Notes under the pieces: generated by a model
Seen by the model: only the letters and a program-made list of their open reading frames with translations
Told to the model about the DNA's origin: nothing
The model's database searches: none
From: Sulfitobacter maritimus
Lineage (GTDB): Bacteria > Pseudomonadota > Alphaproteobacteria > Rhodobacterales > Rhodobacteraceae
Assembly (NCBI RefSeq): GCF_013346665.1
Contig: NZ_JABVBB010000037.1
Span: 25,324 to 89,323 of the forward strand
Length of the DNA stretch: 64,000 nt
Reading direction: 5' to 3'
Part shown: piece after piece, positions 1 to 8,642 of the stretch
Layout of the letters: each line of letters begins with the position of its first letter
Numbering within the stretch: position 1 is the first letter of the stretch
Position numbers and translations under genes: made by a program

Positions 1-444
1 TGCCATCTCGCGGGTTTGCTGGGCCGTGTCGATGACTTCGGCAGGTTGCGACATCCTATCGATCAGCGCCGCATCCCGGCGTGCATCGATCAATGCCATG
101 GCCGCATCGCGGGCGATCTGCTCTATCCGGTCAGTCTCAAGTGGGGCCGCGCGGGCAGCGACGACGGAAGCCGGTGTGGCATCGGGGCTGCGTTGCGCCC
201 AAACAGGCTGTTGGGCAATGGCGCCGCCTGCGCCGCTCCCACTGCCGGAATAGGAGGTCGATTGCCTTGAACCGCGCGCCTCCCGCCCGGCCTGTGCCGG
301 TGCCACCGCCTCTGGTCCGGTTGCGGTGCCGATCGTCTCGGCCTGTGTTTGCCCCGGAGACGCCAGACTTGGCGATGCCTCGGAGCTCTGTGCCTGCGCC
401 GTTTGCGGCGCGGCGAATGTATTGGTTAGCAGTAACGCACTCAT
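1..444 (-). CDS. Unknown protein, 3' end outside the window
   Basis: An open frame starts with ATG at 444 and runs leftward off the window edge without a stop, so at least 148 residues are coded. The start follows AAGGGG about seven bases upstream. The visible part is rich in Ala, Gln, Ser and Gly (low complexity, residues 10-90), then becomes a more ordered, charged stretch containing many Arg and Asp residues near residue 105 onward. There is no clear signal peptide or membrane segment and I do not recognise a family. The neighbouring gene, rutR, ends 116 bases upstream on the same strand, so the two could be cotranscribed, but nothing functional links them. Confidence 0.6.
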   Translation of the reverse strand, partial: MSALLLTNTFAAPQTAQAQSSEASPSLASPGQTQAETIGTATGPEAVAPAQAGREARGSRQSTSYSGSGSGAGGAIAQQPVWAQRSPDATPASVVAARAAPLETDRIEQIARDAAMALIDARRDAALIDRMSQPAEVIDTAQQTREMA

Positions 445-560
445 ATCTGCCCCTTTCACTTTGCAAAGGAGCCCTCACCCGCGTCCAATCTGCGCGGTGA
501 ATACTAACGCAAAGTAAATGCCGCTGATTTTGCTGAAGCGTGGTTAATCGGTGGCAGGGG

Positions 561-1184
561 TCAGCCCGGTTGGGCCAAGAGTGCGCCAAACATCGCCCGA
601 AGATGCGCCAAAGCGCGGGGTTGCGGATCAGCCTCTGCGCCGAGCAAGACCCGCGCCTGCGCTTCAAAATCCGCATAATGCTGCGTGGTAGCCCAGATCG
701 AGAACAGCAGATGCTGAGGGTCCAGCGGGGGCAGTTTCCCGGCGTCCACCCAGCCTGCAATGACGGCGCATTTTTCGTCAAACAGGGGTTTCAGGTGGCT
801 GTGCAGCTCTGGCGAGATACGCGGCGCGCCTTGCAGGATTTCATTGGCAAAAAGCCTGCTTTCGCGGGGCAGTTCGACCGCCATCTTTAGCTTTCTGTCA
901 ATGTAGTCCAAAATCTCGCGCCGGGGGTCGCCATTGGGGTCAAGCGCCACCAAGGGGTCGAGCCATGTGTCCATAAGCTGTGACAGCAAGGTGACGTGAA
1001 TGTCTTCCTTGCCGTCGAAATAGTAGAGGATGTTGGGCTTGCTCAGCCCGGCTTCGGCCGCGATCTGGTCTAACGTCGCGCCGCGATACCCATGCTTTGA
1101 AAAGACTTCGAGCGCGGCATCCAGAATCACCCGGCGGTTGCGAAGCTGAATCCGGCTGGGTTTCTTGACGGAGCTTTCAGGCAA
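561..1184 (-). CDS. rutR: RutR-type TetR-family pyrimidine-responsive regulator
   Basis: A 207-residue TetR-family repressor. The N-terminal helix-turn-helix (about residues 10-55) contains the typical GATLDQIAAEAGLSKPNILY-like core. The C-terminal half closely resembles E. coli RutR as I remember it, with shared stretches such as IAGWV, DPQHLLF and TQHYADF; RutR binds uracil and releases DNA. I chose the TTG start at 1184 because AGGAAAGAG lies just upstream, the length then matches RutR (212 residues), and no ATG is available; the longer frame reading through the operator is unlikely. It is divergent from the pyrimidine degradation operon at 1350, and a RutR-like palindrome sits between them. 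Family assignment is strong; the exact ligand is inferred. Confidence 0.88.
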   Translation of the reverse strand: MPESSVKKPSRIQLRNRRVILDAALEVFSKHGYRGATLDQIAAEAGLSKPNILYYFDGKEDIHVTLLSQLMDTWLDPLVALDPNGDPRREILDYIDRKLKMAVELPRESRLFANEILQGAPRISPELHSHLKPLFDEKCAVIAGWVDAGKLPPLDPQHLLFSIWATTQHYADFEAQARVLLGAEADPQPRALAHLRAMFGALLAQPG

Positions 1185-1287
1185 GGCAGGCTCTTTCCTA
1201 GTGCTGCGAATAAAGGCGTTTCTCGGATCGCGGATGGGTTGTTTCAAAGCAGTTCTTGACAGACCATAACCTAATCGCAATCGTGGA

Positions 1288-1303
1288 TTTACCAAATGGT
1301 AAA
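1288..1303. promoter_or_regulatory. Predicted RutR operator
   Basis: TTTACCAAATGGTAAA is a perfect inverted repeat: 7-base arms with a 2-base centre. It matches the E. coli RutR consensus TTGACCA-N2-TGGTCAA except for one symmetric change in each arm. It lies 46 bases upstream of the amidohydrolase start and about 100 bases upstream of rutR, so one site could control both directions. Confidence 0.75.
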
Positions 1304-1349
1304 AAAACAACACGGCAAAAGCCGCGATAAAATGACAGAGGAGTGACCT

Positions 1350-2600
1350 ATGCCCGCGCCCGGAGAGAACCTCAAGATTGATCCCGACCGTCTGTGGGAT
1401 TCCTTGATGGAAATGGCCAAAGTTGGCCCCGGGGTGGCGGGCGGCAACAACCGTCAGACCCTGACAGATGCCGATGCCGAGGGCCGCGCGTTGTTCCAAA
1501 AATGGTGCGAGGAGGCGGGCTGCACGATGGGCCTCGACCAGATGGGAAATATGTTCGCCCGCCGCGAAGGCACGGACCCCGAGGCGCTACCGGTCTATGT
1601 CGGCTCCCACCTCGACACGCAGCCCACAGGCGGGAAATATGACGGGGTGCTGGGTGTATTAGGCGGGCTGGAAATCCTGCGCACGATGAATGATCTGGGG
1701 ATCAAGACCAAACACCCGATTGTCGTGACCAACTTCACCAACGAAGAAGGCACCCGTTTTGCCCCCGCGATGCTGTCGTCGGGGGTTTTTGCTGGCATCC
1801 ACACGCAAGACTGGGCCTATGCCAAGACCGACGCCGAGGGCAAAACCTTTGGCGAAGAGTTGGAGCGGATCGGCTGGAAAGGTGAGGAAGAAGTCGGCGC
1901 GCGCAAGATGCACGCGTTCTTTGAACTGCACATTGAGCAGGGGCCGATTTTGGAGGCCGAAGGCAAAGACATTGGCATCGTCACCCACGGACAAGGCCTA
2001 AGCTGGACCCAAGTGACGATCACCGGCAAGGACAGTCACACCGGCTCGACCCCCATGCCCATGCGCCGCGATGCCGGGTTGGGCATGGCGCGGGTGCTGG
2101 AAAAGGTCAGCGAGATCGCTTGGAGCCATGCGCCCCATGCAGTGGGAGCGGCAGGTCATATCGAAGTCTATCCCAACAGCCGCAATGTGATCCCGGGCAA
2201 GACGGTCTTTACCGTCGATTTCCGTTCGCCCGAGCTTGCGGTCATTGAGGATATGGAAGCCCGTCTGCGCACAGAGAGTCAGAAGATCGCCGACGATATG
2301 AAGTTGCAGATCGAGTTTGAGAAGGTTGGCGGCTTTGATCCGGTGGCCTTTGACGAAGGCTGCGTTACCGCCCTGCGCAATGCGGCGGAGCGTTTGGGCT
2401 ACAGCCATATGAACCTGATTTCAGGCGCCGGGCATGACGCCTGCTGGATCAACCGCGTGGCGCCGACGGCCATGGTTATGTGTCCCTGTGTGGACGGGTT
2501 GAGCCACAATGAGGCGGAAGAGATCACTAAGGACTGGGCCAAGGCGGGCGCGGACGTTCTGCTGCACGCGGTGTTGGAGACAGCGGAAATCGAGGGCTGA
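1350..2600 (+). CDS. Zn-dependent N-carbamoyl amidohydrolase (beta-ureidopropionase / hydantoinase-carbamoylase, M20 type)
   Basis: A 416-residue M20-family metallohydrolase of the allantoate amidohydrolase/beta-ureidopropionase/N-carbamoyl-L-amino acid hydrolase group. Metal-binding positions are visible: H87 in GSHLDTQ, D98, E132-E133 in TNEEG and H194 in ELHIEQG; a further conserved His lies in the late AGHDA motif. Next to dihydropyrimidinase it most likely hydrolyses N-carbamoyl-beta-alanine (or the thymine analogue) to the beta-amino acid, CO2 and ammonia, the last step of reductive pyrimidine breakdown. It is the first gene of the operon, 46 bases below the RutR-type site. A paralogue of equal length lies at 49738. 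Family is certain; substrate rests on context. Confidence 0.88.
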   Translation: MPAPGENLKIDPDRLWDSLMEMAKVGPGVAGGNNRQTLTDADAEGRALFQKWCEEAGCTMGLDQMGNMFARREGTDPEALPVYVGSHLDTQPTGGKYDGVLGVLGGLEILRTMNDLGIKTKHPIVVTNFTNEEGTRFAPAMLSSGVFAGIHTQDWAYAKTDAEGKTFGEELERIGWKGEEEVGARKMHAFFELHIEQGPILEAEGKDIGIVTHGQGLSWTQVTITGKDSHTGSTPMPMRRDAGLGMARVLEKVSEIAWSHAPHAVGAAGHIEVYPNSRNVIPGKTVFTVDFRSPELAVIEDMEARLRTESQKIADDMKLQIEFEKVGGFDPVAFDEGCVTALRNAAERLGYSHMNLISGAGHDACWINRVAPTAMVMCPCVDGLSHNEAEEITKDWAKAGADVLLHAVLETAEIEG

Positions 2601-2615
2601 CATCTCGGGTGTTGG

Positions 2616-2661
2616 TTCGGGGGCCAGCCTCCGGACCCCCGAAGTATTATCGGCCAAAAAG
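2616..2661. repeat. Intergenic hairpin of Rhodobacteraceae REP type
   Basis: TTCGGGGG (2616-2623) pairs perfectly with CCCCCGAA (2636-2643) and is followed by GTATTATCGGCCAAAAAGA. A hairpin of this form with a TATT-GGCCA-AAAGA tail recurs between genes in many Rhodobacteraceae chromosomes, as I recall. It lies inside the operon between the amidohydrolase and dihydropyrimidinase. There is no T-run, so it may affect mRNA stability rather than terminate. Confidence 0.55.
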
Positions 2662-2678
2662 AGAATGGGGAGAGAACA

Positions 2679-4139
2679 ATGAGTAAGGTAATCAAGGGTG
2701 GCATGGTCTGCACGGCGGACCGGACGTGGAAAGCCGATGTCTTGATCGAAGGGGAGAAGATCAAGCAGATTGGCGAAGACCTGAAGGGTGATGAATATAT
2801 CGATGCGGAGGGGGCCTATGTGATCCCGGGCGGCATTGATCCGCATACGCATCTTGAGATGCCTTTCATGGGGACCACGGCGGCAGAGACGTTTGAGACC
2901 GGCACATGGGCGGCGGCCTGTGGTGGGACGACGATGGTGGTGGATTTTTGTCTGCCGGGTGCTGATGGCTCAATTAAGAATGCCATCAACGAATGGCACC
3001 GCAAGTCGGCGCCGCAGATTTGCTCGGACATCGGCTACCACATGGCCATCACCGGCTGGGATGAGACCGTCTTTAACGAGATGAAAGACGCCGTCGACAT
3101 GGGGGTGAACAGCTTCAAGCACTTCATGGCCTATAAGGGCGCGTTGATGATTGAGGATGACGAGATGTTCGCCTCCTTCAAGCGCTGTGCCGAGTTGGGC
3201 GCGTTGCCAATGGTCCATGCCGAGAACGGCGATCTGGTGGCCGAGTTGCAGCAAAAGTACTTCGATCAGGGCATCACCGGGCCGGAAGGCCACGCCTATT
3301 CGCGCCCGCCTGAGCTTGAGGGCGAGGCTGCGAACCGCGCGATCACCATTGCTGATACGGCGGGTGTGCCGCTTTATATCGTGCACGTTTCCTGCGAGCA
3401 GACCCATGAGGCGATCCGCCGGGCGCGGCAGAAGAGCATGCGGGTTTACGGCGAGCCGCTCATCCAGTTCCTGACGCTGGACGAGTCTGAGTATTTCAAC
3501 AAGGATTGGGACCACGCCGCACGCCGCGTCATGTCGCCGCCGTTCCGCAGCAAAGACCATCAAGATAGCCTTTGGGCCGGGCTGCAGGCGGGCAGCTTGC
3601 AGGTGGTCGCGACGGACCATGCGGCGTTCAGCACCGAGCAAAAACGGGCGGGGCGCGATGACTTCCGGATCATTCCCAATGGCTCGAACGGGTTGGAGGA
3701 ACGGCTGGCTGTGCTTTGGACAGAGGGGGTCGAAACCGGGCGTTTGACGCCGAATGAGTTTGTCGCCGCGACCTCGACCAATATCGCCAAGATCCTTAAT
3801 ATCTATCCGCAGAAGGGCGCGATCGTCGAAGGGGCGGACGCCGATATCGTGGTTTGGGACCCGAAGATCACCAAGACGATCAGCGCGTCGAACCACCATT
3901 CGATCCTCGATTACAACGTTTTTGAAGGCTTTGAGGTTAAGGCGCAGAGCCGCTATACCCTCAGCCGGGGCGAAGTGATTTGGGCTTGGGGCCAAAACAG
4001 CCAGCCGCAGCCGGGACGCGGGCGCTTTGTGCCACGGCCAGCTTTCCCCAGTGCCAACGTCGCGCTCAGCAAGTGGAAAGAGCTAAACTGCCCCAAGATG
4101 ATCAAACGCGATCCGTTGAACATTCCGGCGGGGATCTAA
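2679..4139 (+). CDS. hydA: Dihydropyrimidinase (D-hydantoinase)
   Basis: A 486-residue cyclic amidohydrolase of the usual dihydropyrimidinase length. The binuclear zinc centre is readable: H56 and H58 in DPHTHLE, the lysine to be carbamylated K153 in FMAYKG, H180 in MVHAENG, a later His in HVSCEQTH and Asp in ATDHAAF. It opens 5,6-dihydrouracil or dihydrothymine to the N-carbamoyl-beta-amino acid, which the upstream amidohydrolase then cleaves. The start follows GGGGAGAGAACA. The operon lacks the dihydropyrimidine dehydrogenase subunits (PreT/PreA) in this window, so the first reductive step must be coded elsewhere or the imported substrate is already reduced. Confidence 0.93.
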   Translation: MSKVIKGGMVCTADRTWKADVLIEGEKIKQIGEDLKGDEYIDAEGAYVIPGGIDPHTHLEMPFMGTTAAETFETGTWAAACGGTTMVVDFCLPGADGSIKNAINEWHRKSAPQICSDIGYHMAITGWDETVFNEMKDAVDMGVNSFKHFMAYKGALMIEDDEMFASFKRCAELGALPMVHAENGDLVAELQQKYFDQGITGPEGHAYSRPPELEGEAANRAITIADTAGVPLYIVHVSCEQTHEAIRRARQKSMRVYGEPLIQFLTLDESEYFNKDWDHAARRVMSPPFRSKDHQDSLWAGLQAGSLQVVATDHAAFSTEQKRAGRDDFRIIPNGSNGLEERLAVLWTEGVETGRLTPNEFVAATSTNIAKILNIYPQKGAIVEGADADIVVWDPKITKTISASNHHSILDYNVFEGFEVKAQSRYTLSRGEVIWAWGQNSQPQPGRGRFVPRPAFPSANVALSKWKELNCPKMIKRDPLNIPAGI

Positions 4140-4213
4140 GCGATGTAGACCCGTCTTAACACTCAGGTAAAGTGCCGCGCCAAAAGCGGCCGACCAACAG
4201 GGAAGTAAAATAA

Positions 4214-4999
4214 GTGCAAGAAAACCAGAGCGTGATCAGCGCCCGGAACCTGGATCTGACCTTTCAGACCAATGACGGGCCGATCCATGCGTTGAAAGAC
4301 GTGAACCTTGAGATCAACAAGGGCGATTTCGTGAGCTTCATCGGCCCGTCGGGCTGTGGCAAGACGACCTTTCTGCGGGTCATGGCTGACCTAGAGCAGC
4401 CCACCGGCGGGGAGGTCACCATCAACGGGGTCAGCCCCGAAGAAGCCCGGCGTTCGCGGGCTTATGGCTATGTGTTCCAAGCGGCGGGGCTGTATCCGTG
4501 GCGGACCATCGGCGGCAACATCCGCCTCCCGTTGGAGATCATGGGCATCCCAAAGGCGGAACAGGCCGAGCGGGTCAAACGGGTGCTTGATCTGGTGGAA
4601 TTGAGCGGGTTCGAGAAGAAGTTTCCGTGGCAGCTTTCAGGCGGCATGCAACAGCGAGCGTCGATTGCGCGGGCGCTGTCGTTTGACGCGGACATCCTGC
4701 TGATGGACGAGCCTTTTGGCGCGTTGGATGAGATCGTGCGGGACCACCTGAATGAGCAATTGTTGAAGCTCTGGGCGCGGACGGAAAAGACCATCGCCTT
4801 TGTCACGCACTCGATCCCTGAGGCGGTGTACCTCTCGACCAAGATCGTCGTGATGAGCCCGCGGCCCGGACGGATCACGGATGTGATCGAAAGCCCGCTG
4901 CCGCGTGAACGGCCCCTAGAGATTCGCGAAACGCCGGAGTTCTTGGAAATCGCGCATCGCGTGCGCGAAGGTCTGCGGGCCGGGCATGGGGACGATTGA
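4214..4999 (+). CDS. ABC importer ATPase of the nitrate/taurine/pyrimidine group
   Basis: A 261-residue ATP-binding subunit of the NrtD/SsuB/TauB type. Walker A is GPSGCGKT at residues 44-51, the signature LSGGMQQR lies near residue 140 and Walker B ILLMDEP near 160. It starts with GTG after AGGGAAGTAAAATAA. It belongs with two permeases and an NMT1-type binding protein that follow immediately, and the whole importer sits behind the two pyrimidine-degradation enzymes, so its cargo is probably a pyrimidine, dihydropyrimidine or hydantoin-like compound. That substrate is inferred from position only. Confidence 0.9.
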   Translation: MQENQSVISARNLDLTFQTNDGPIHALKDVNLEINKGDFVSFIGPSGCGKTTFLRVMADLEQPTGGEVTINGVSPEEARRSRAYGYVFQAAGLYPWRTIGGNIRLPLEIMGIPKAEQAERVKRVLDLVELSGFEKKFPWQLSGGMQQRASIARALSFDADILLMDEPFGALDEIVRDHLNEQLLKLWARTEKTIAFVTHSIPEAVYLSTKIVVMSPRPGRITDVIESPLPRERPLEIRETPEFLEIAHRVREGLRAGHGDD

Positions 5000-5859
5000 T
5001 GCGTAACATCATTCCCATTCTCACGGTCGTGGGCCTGCTGATCCTTGTCTGGTATGGCGCGGCGGTCGCGCTTAACGCGCAATGGGCGCGGGATGTGGCG
5101 GCGCGGGCGGATAGGACGCTAACGTTCTCGGAACTGGTGGCCGATACGTGGTCGCAGGAAAAACCCAAATTGCCCGCACCGCATCAGGTGGGGGCGGAGT
5201 TGTGGGAGACCACAGTGATGAAGAAAGTGACCTCGAAACGGTCGCTGGTCTATCACACATGGGTCACCTTCAGCGCGACCTTTCTAGGGTTTGTCATGGG
5301 GACCGCGCTTGGCACGTTGCTGGCCGTCGGGATCGTGTTTAACCGCACGATGGACATGTCTGTGATGCCGTGGGTCATTGCCAGTCAGACCATTCCAATC
5401 CTCGCCATCGCGCCGATGATCATCGTGGTGCTGAACGCGGTGGGGCTGTCGGGCCTACTGCCGAAGGCGATCATCAGCATGTATCTGTCCTTCTTCCCGG
5501 TGGTTGTCGGCATGGTCAAAGGGCTGCGCAGCCCGGACCAGATGCAGTTGGACCAGATGCGCACATGGCATGCGAGCGGGTGGCAGACGTTTTGGAAACT
5601 GCGGTTGCCCTCGTCGATGCCGTATTTCTTTACCTCGCTAAAGGTCGGTGTTGCGGCGTCGCTGGTTGGGGCCATCGTGGGTGAAATGCCGACAGGGGCT
5701 GTGGCCGGACTTGGGGCGCGCTTGCTGGCGGGCAGTTATTACGGTCAGACGGTGCAGATTTGGAGCGCGCTGATCATGGCGGCGGCCTTGGCGGCGGTCA
5801 TGGTGGGGCTCATTGGATTGGTCCAGCGCATCACCTTGAAACGGATGGGAATGGCATGA
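4999..5859 (+). CDS. ABC importer permease 1
   Basis: A 286-residue BPD-type permease. The ATG at 4999 overlaps the TGA of the ATPase gene (TGATG), which indicates translational coupling. An N-terminal membrane segment (about residues 5-25) is followed by a long polar stretch of roughly 60 residues, unusual in length for a simple permease and predicted to lie outside the membrane. The core permease domain begins near residue 90, with the EAA-like loop around QMRTWHASGWQTFWKLRLP. It pairs with the second permease at 5856 to form the heterodimeric channel. Confidence 0.87.
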   Translation: MRNIIPILTVVGLLILVWYGAAVALNAQWARDVAARADRTLTFSELVADTWSQEKPKLPAPHQVGAELWETTVMKKVTSKRSLVYHTWVTFSATFLGFVMGTALGTLLAVGIVFNRTMDMSVMPWVIASQTIPILAIAPMIIVVLNAVGLSGLLPKAIISMYLSFFPVVVGMVKGLRSPDQMQLDQMRTWHASGWQTFWKLRLPSSMPYFFTSLKVGVAASLVGAIVGEMPTGAVAGLGARLLAGSYYGQTVQIWSALIMAAALAAVMVGLIGLVQRITLKRMGMA

Positions 5860-6698
5860 TGGGCTGGGTTCTTTTTGCGATTGTCGCCTGGCTGGTTGGG
5901 CTGTCGGTCAACATCTGGCTGGCGCGGCAAAAGCCGTCGCGTTGGGCAACACTGGCCTCGCCCATCGTTTTTGGCCTGACGCTGATCGCGGTCTGGGAAG
6001 GGGTGGTGCGCGGCTTTGACATCAATCAGGTGTTGCTGCCCGCGCCTTCAGTGATCGCGGCACGCTTTGCGACTTCGCTGGACATTCTGTGGATCGACTT
6101 TGTACAGACTGTCATTAAGGGGGCGCTGAGCGGCTATATCATCGGCTGCGGTGCGGCGTTTCTGACGGCGCTGGCGATTGATCGGTTCCCGTTCTTGCAA
6201 CGTGGGCTGCTCCCAGTCGGCAACTTTGTCGCCGCGCTGCCGATCATTGGCATGGCCCCGATCATGGTGATGTGGTTCGGCTTTGGTTGGCAATCCAAGG
6301 CGGCGATTGTTGTGGTCATGGTGTTTTTCCCAATGCTGGTGAACACGGTGCAGGGCTTGCAGGCCAGCGATGCGATGCAGCGCGACCTGATGCGGACCTA
6401 TGCGGCGGGCTATTGGCGGACCCTTTTGAAATTGCGGCTGCCCGCGGCGATGCCCTTTGTCTTTAACGGCCTCAAGATCGGCACAACACTTGCCCTGATC
6501 GGCGCCATTGTTGCTGAATTCTTTGGCTCCCCGGTGCTTGGCATGGGCTTCCGCATCTCCACCTCGGTCGGGCAGCTTGCGCTTGATCTGGTCTGGGCTG
6601 AGATTGTTGTCGCGGCAATAGCCGGATCGGCGTTCTATGGTATCATGGCCCTCATCGAAGGACGGGTGACCTTTTGGCACCCTAGCCAGCGAACATAA
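5856..6698 (+). CDS. ABC importer permease 2
   Basis: A 280-residue permease of the same family. The ATGATG start region overlaps the stop of permease 1; the longer upstream frame is not needed. The N-terminus carries two closely spaced membrane segments, then the BPD domain with an EAA loop (LMRTYAAGYWRTLLKLRLP). It is translationally coupled to its partner and followed 27 bases later by the binding protein gene. Confidence 0.87.
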   Translation: MMGWVLFAIVAWLVGLSVNIWLARQKPSRWATLASPIVFGLTLIAVWEGVVRGFDINQVLLPAPSVIAARFATSLDILWIDFVQTVIKGALSGYIIGCGAAFLTALAIDRFPFLQRGLLPVGNFVAALPIIGMAPIMVMWFGFGWQSKAAIVVVMVFFPMLVNTVQGLQASDAMQRDLMRTYAAGYWRTLLKLRLPAAMPFVFNGLKIGTTLALIGAIVAEFFGSPVLGMGFRISTSVGQLALDLVWAEIVVAAIAGSAFYGIMALIEGRVTFWHPSQRT

Positions 6699-6725
6699 AA
6701 ACGACCAACCAACTGGGAGAAAACA

Positions 6726-7706
6726 ATGAAAAATATCACGAAGATCGCCGCCGGGGCCGCCTTGGGCCTTTGGGGGGCCATGGCGCAGGCGGCAGATGAC
6801 CTGACCTTGCAGCTCAAGTGGGTCACGCAGGCGCAGTTCGGCGGCTATTACGTCGCGAAGGACAAAGGTTTTTACGAAGAAGAAGGGCTGAACGTTACGA
6901 TCAAGCCCGGCGGGCCGGATATCGCGCCGGTGCAGGTGCTCTTGGGCGGTGGGGCCGACGTGATGGTGGACTGGCTGCCTTCGGCGCTGGCCGCGCGTGA
7001 GAAGGGCGCGCCGATTGTGAATATCGCGCAGCCTTTCGCGAAATCGGGCCTGATGCTGACCTGCCTTAAGGAGCACGGGATCGAAAGCCCCGAGGATTTC
7101 CCCGGCAACACGCTCGGCACATGGTTCTTTGGTAATGAGATTCCGTTGCTAAGCTGGATGGGCAAGCTGGGCTATCCCACCGACGGGTCCGAAGGCGGTG
7201 TGACGATCCAGAAGATCAACTTCAACGTTGATCCGCTGCTGCAAAAGCAGGTCGAATGCGCCACAACCATGACCTACAATGAATATTGGCAGGTGATTGA
7301 TGCCGGGCTGACGCCTGAGGATCTGGTGGTCTTCAAGTACGAAGACGAAGGTATTTCGACGCTGGAAGACGGTCTTTATACCACCGAAGAGAACCTCGAA
7401 GACCCTGAGATGGTCGATAAGCTGGCGCGGTTCGTCCGGGCGTCGATGAAGGGCTGGAAATACGCCGAGGAGAATGTCGAAGAAGCCGCTGAAATCGTGC
7501 TGGAGAATGACCAGACCGGGGCGCAGACCGAGAAGCACCAGACCCGCATGATGGGTGAGATTGCCAAGCTGACCGAGGGCAGCGATGGGCGGCTGGATGA
7601 GGCGGCTTTTGATCGGAGTGCAAAGATCACCATGGAAGGTGGCATGATCACGAAAGCGCCTGAGGGGGCGTGGACGCATGAGGTGACGGACAAGGCTATT
7701 CAGTAA
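6726..7706 (+). CDS. ABC importer periplasmic binding protein, NMT1/THI5-like
   Basis: A 326-residue solute-binding protein. A Sec signal peptide covers residues 1-22 (cleavage after AQA). The mature protein opens with LQLKWVTQAQFGGYYVAKDK, the typical start of NMT1/THI5-like proteins that bind pyrimidine-like or thiamine-precursor ligands. It is the last gene of the operon and is followed by a hairpin terminator. The fold family agrees with a pyrimidine-related cargo for this importer, but ligand identity cannot be read from the sequence. Confidence 0.9.
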   Translation: MKNITKIAAGAALGLWGAMAQAADDLTLQLKWVTQAQFGGYYVAKDKGFYEEEGLNVTIKPGGPDIAPVQVLLGGGADVMVDWLPSALAAREKGAPIVNIAQPFAKSGLMLTCLKEHGIESPEDFPGNTLGTWFFGNEIPLLSWMGKLGYPTDGSEGGVTIQKINFNVDPLLQKQVECATTMTYNEYWQVIDAGLTPEDLVVFKYEDEGISTLEDGLYTTEENLEDPEMVDKLARFVRASMKGWKYAEENVEEAAEIVLENDQTGAQTEKHQTRMMGEIAKLTEGSDGRLDEAAFDRSAKITMEGGMITKAPEGAWTHEVTDKAIQ

Positions 7707-7730
7707 GCTTTGCCGGCGATGAAAGGGGAG

Positions 7731-7758
7731 GGGCTGGCGCGATGCGCTGGCCCTTTTT
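7731..7758 (+). terminator. Rho-independent terminator of the pyrimidine operon
   Basis: A 10-bp stem (GGGCTGGCGC with GCGCTGGCCC, two G-U pairs), 3-base loop, then TTTTT. It lies 24 bases after the binding protein stop. Confidence 0.8.
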
Positions 7759-7865
7759 GTATGCACGGAGGGCCAGTGCCTGCACGCGGGTTGGCGCCCC
7801 TGCAGGTGGACATTGCCACTTTATGGTTCAGCCGTGACGTGACCGAGCTAAGTCGCGCCAAGCCT

Positions 7866-7898
7866 AACAAAATCGCCTACCCGGGGGGCGGGCAGGCG
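7866..7898 (-). terminator. Rho-independent terminator of the L,D-transpeptidase gene
   Basis: On the minus strand CGCCTGCCCG pairs with CGGGTAGGCG (10 bp with one G-U pair), followed by ATTTTGTT. It lies about 55 bases past the stop at 7953. Confidence 0.75.
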
Positions 7899-7952
7899 AT
7901 GGCCCGGCGCCTGCGGTTTGATTCCGGGCCGGGTGGTCTACAGTAGGGGGGG

Positions 7953-8504
7953 TTACAGCACCGTAACCTTCGTCCCAATCGGCACACGTTGGTACAGATC
8001 AATCACATGCTCATTCAACATCCGGATACAGCCGTTCGACACCGAGCGGCCGATCGAATTCGGCTGGGTCGTGCCATGGATACGGAAATAGGTGTCCCGC
8101 CCGTTCTGGAACAGGTAGAGCGCCCGCGCGCCGAGCGGGTTGCCGGGACCGCCGGGCTGGGCATCGGTGTTGCCGATGAAGCGTTTGTAGGCCTGCGGCT
8201 CACGTTCGATCATCTCGTTGGTTGGCCGCCAAGTGGGCCATTCTTTCTTAACGTCGATCGTCGCGGTACCTGTGAACTCCAGCCCCGCTTTGCCCACACC
8301 CACGCCGTAGCGCATGGCTTGGCCCGGTGCGGTCACGAAATAAAGGTAATGACTGCGCGGCAGGATTAACAACTGACCCGGCGCATATTGCGGTTTCATC
8401 GGGACGATCTGCGGTTTGGGATCATAGGCCGCGGTGCGGGCCTGCGCTATCATTGGAAGGGTGGCAGCAGCCAATGTGCTGGTCAGAAAGGTACGGCGGC
8501 GCAT
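7953..8504 (-). CDS. L,D-transpeptidase (YkuD domain), Tat or Sec exported
   Basis: A 183-residue exported enzyme that forms 3-3 peptidoglycan cross-links or anchors proteins to the wall. The YkuD catalytic motif is complete: H143 in IHGT and C159 in SNGCIRM, with R161. The N-terminus MRRRTFLTSTLAAA resembles a twin-arginine signal, with cleavage near AQA (residues 19-22). I chose ATG 8504 because GGAG sits six bases upstream; an in-frame ATG at 8516 would add four residues. The gene stands alone with its own terminator. Confidence 0.88.
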   Translation of the reverse strand: MRRRTFLTSTLAAATLPMIAQARTAAYDPKPQIVPMKPQYAPGQLLILPRSHYLYFVTAPGQAMRYGVGVGKAGLEFTGTATIDVKKEWPTWRPTNEMIEREPQAYKRFIGNTDAQPGGPGNPLGARALYLFQNGRDTYFRIHGTTQPNSIGRSVSNGCIRMLNEHVIDLYQRVPIGTKVTVL

Positions 8505-8575
8505 GGCAGGCTCCATCTGGGGGTCAGTCGATGCCGTATTGTGCCACGGGGGCGCGGTTTGGCAAGACTGCACAT

Positions 8576-8605
8576 AAAAAAACGACCCGCCGTTGCTGGC
8601 GGGCC
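8576..8605 (-). terminator. Rho-independent terminator of the cold-shock gene
   Basis: On the minus strand GGCCCGCC pairs with GGCGGGTC around a short loop and is followed by seven T. It lies about 40 bases past the cold-shock stop and ahead of the transpeptidase start. Confidence 0.85.
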
Positions 8606-8642
8606 GCTTGAATTCTTGGATCAGGGCCAAAGCCCCCGGCCA

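Noticed and set aside
7710..7946. A 78-codon plus-strand frame after the pyrimidine operon
   Set aside because: It contains two terminator hairpins and has no ribosome site or domain.
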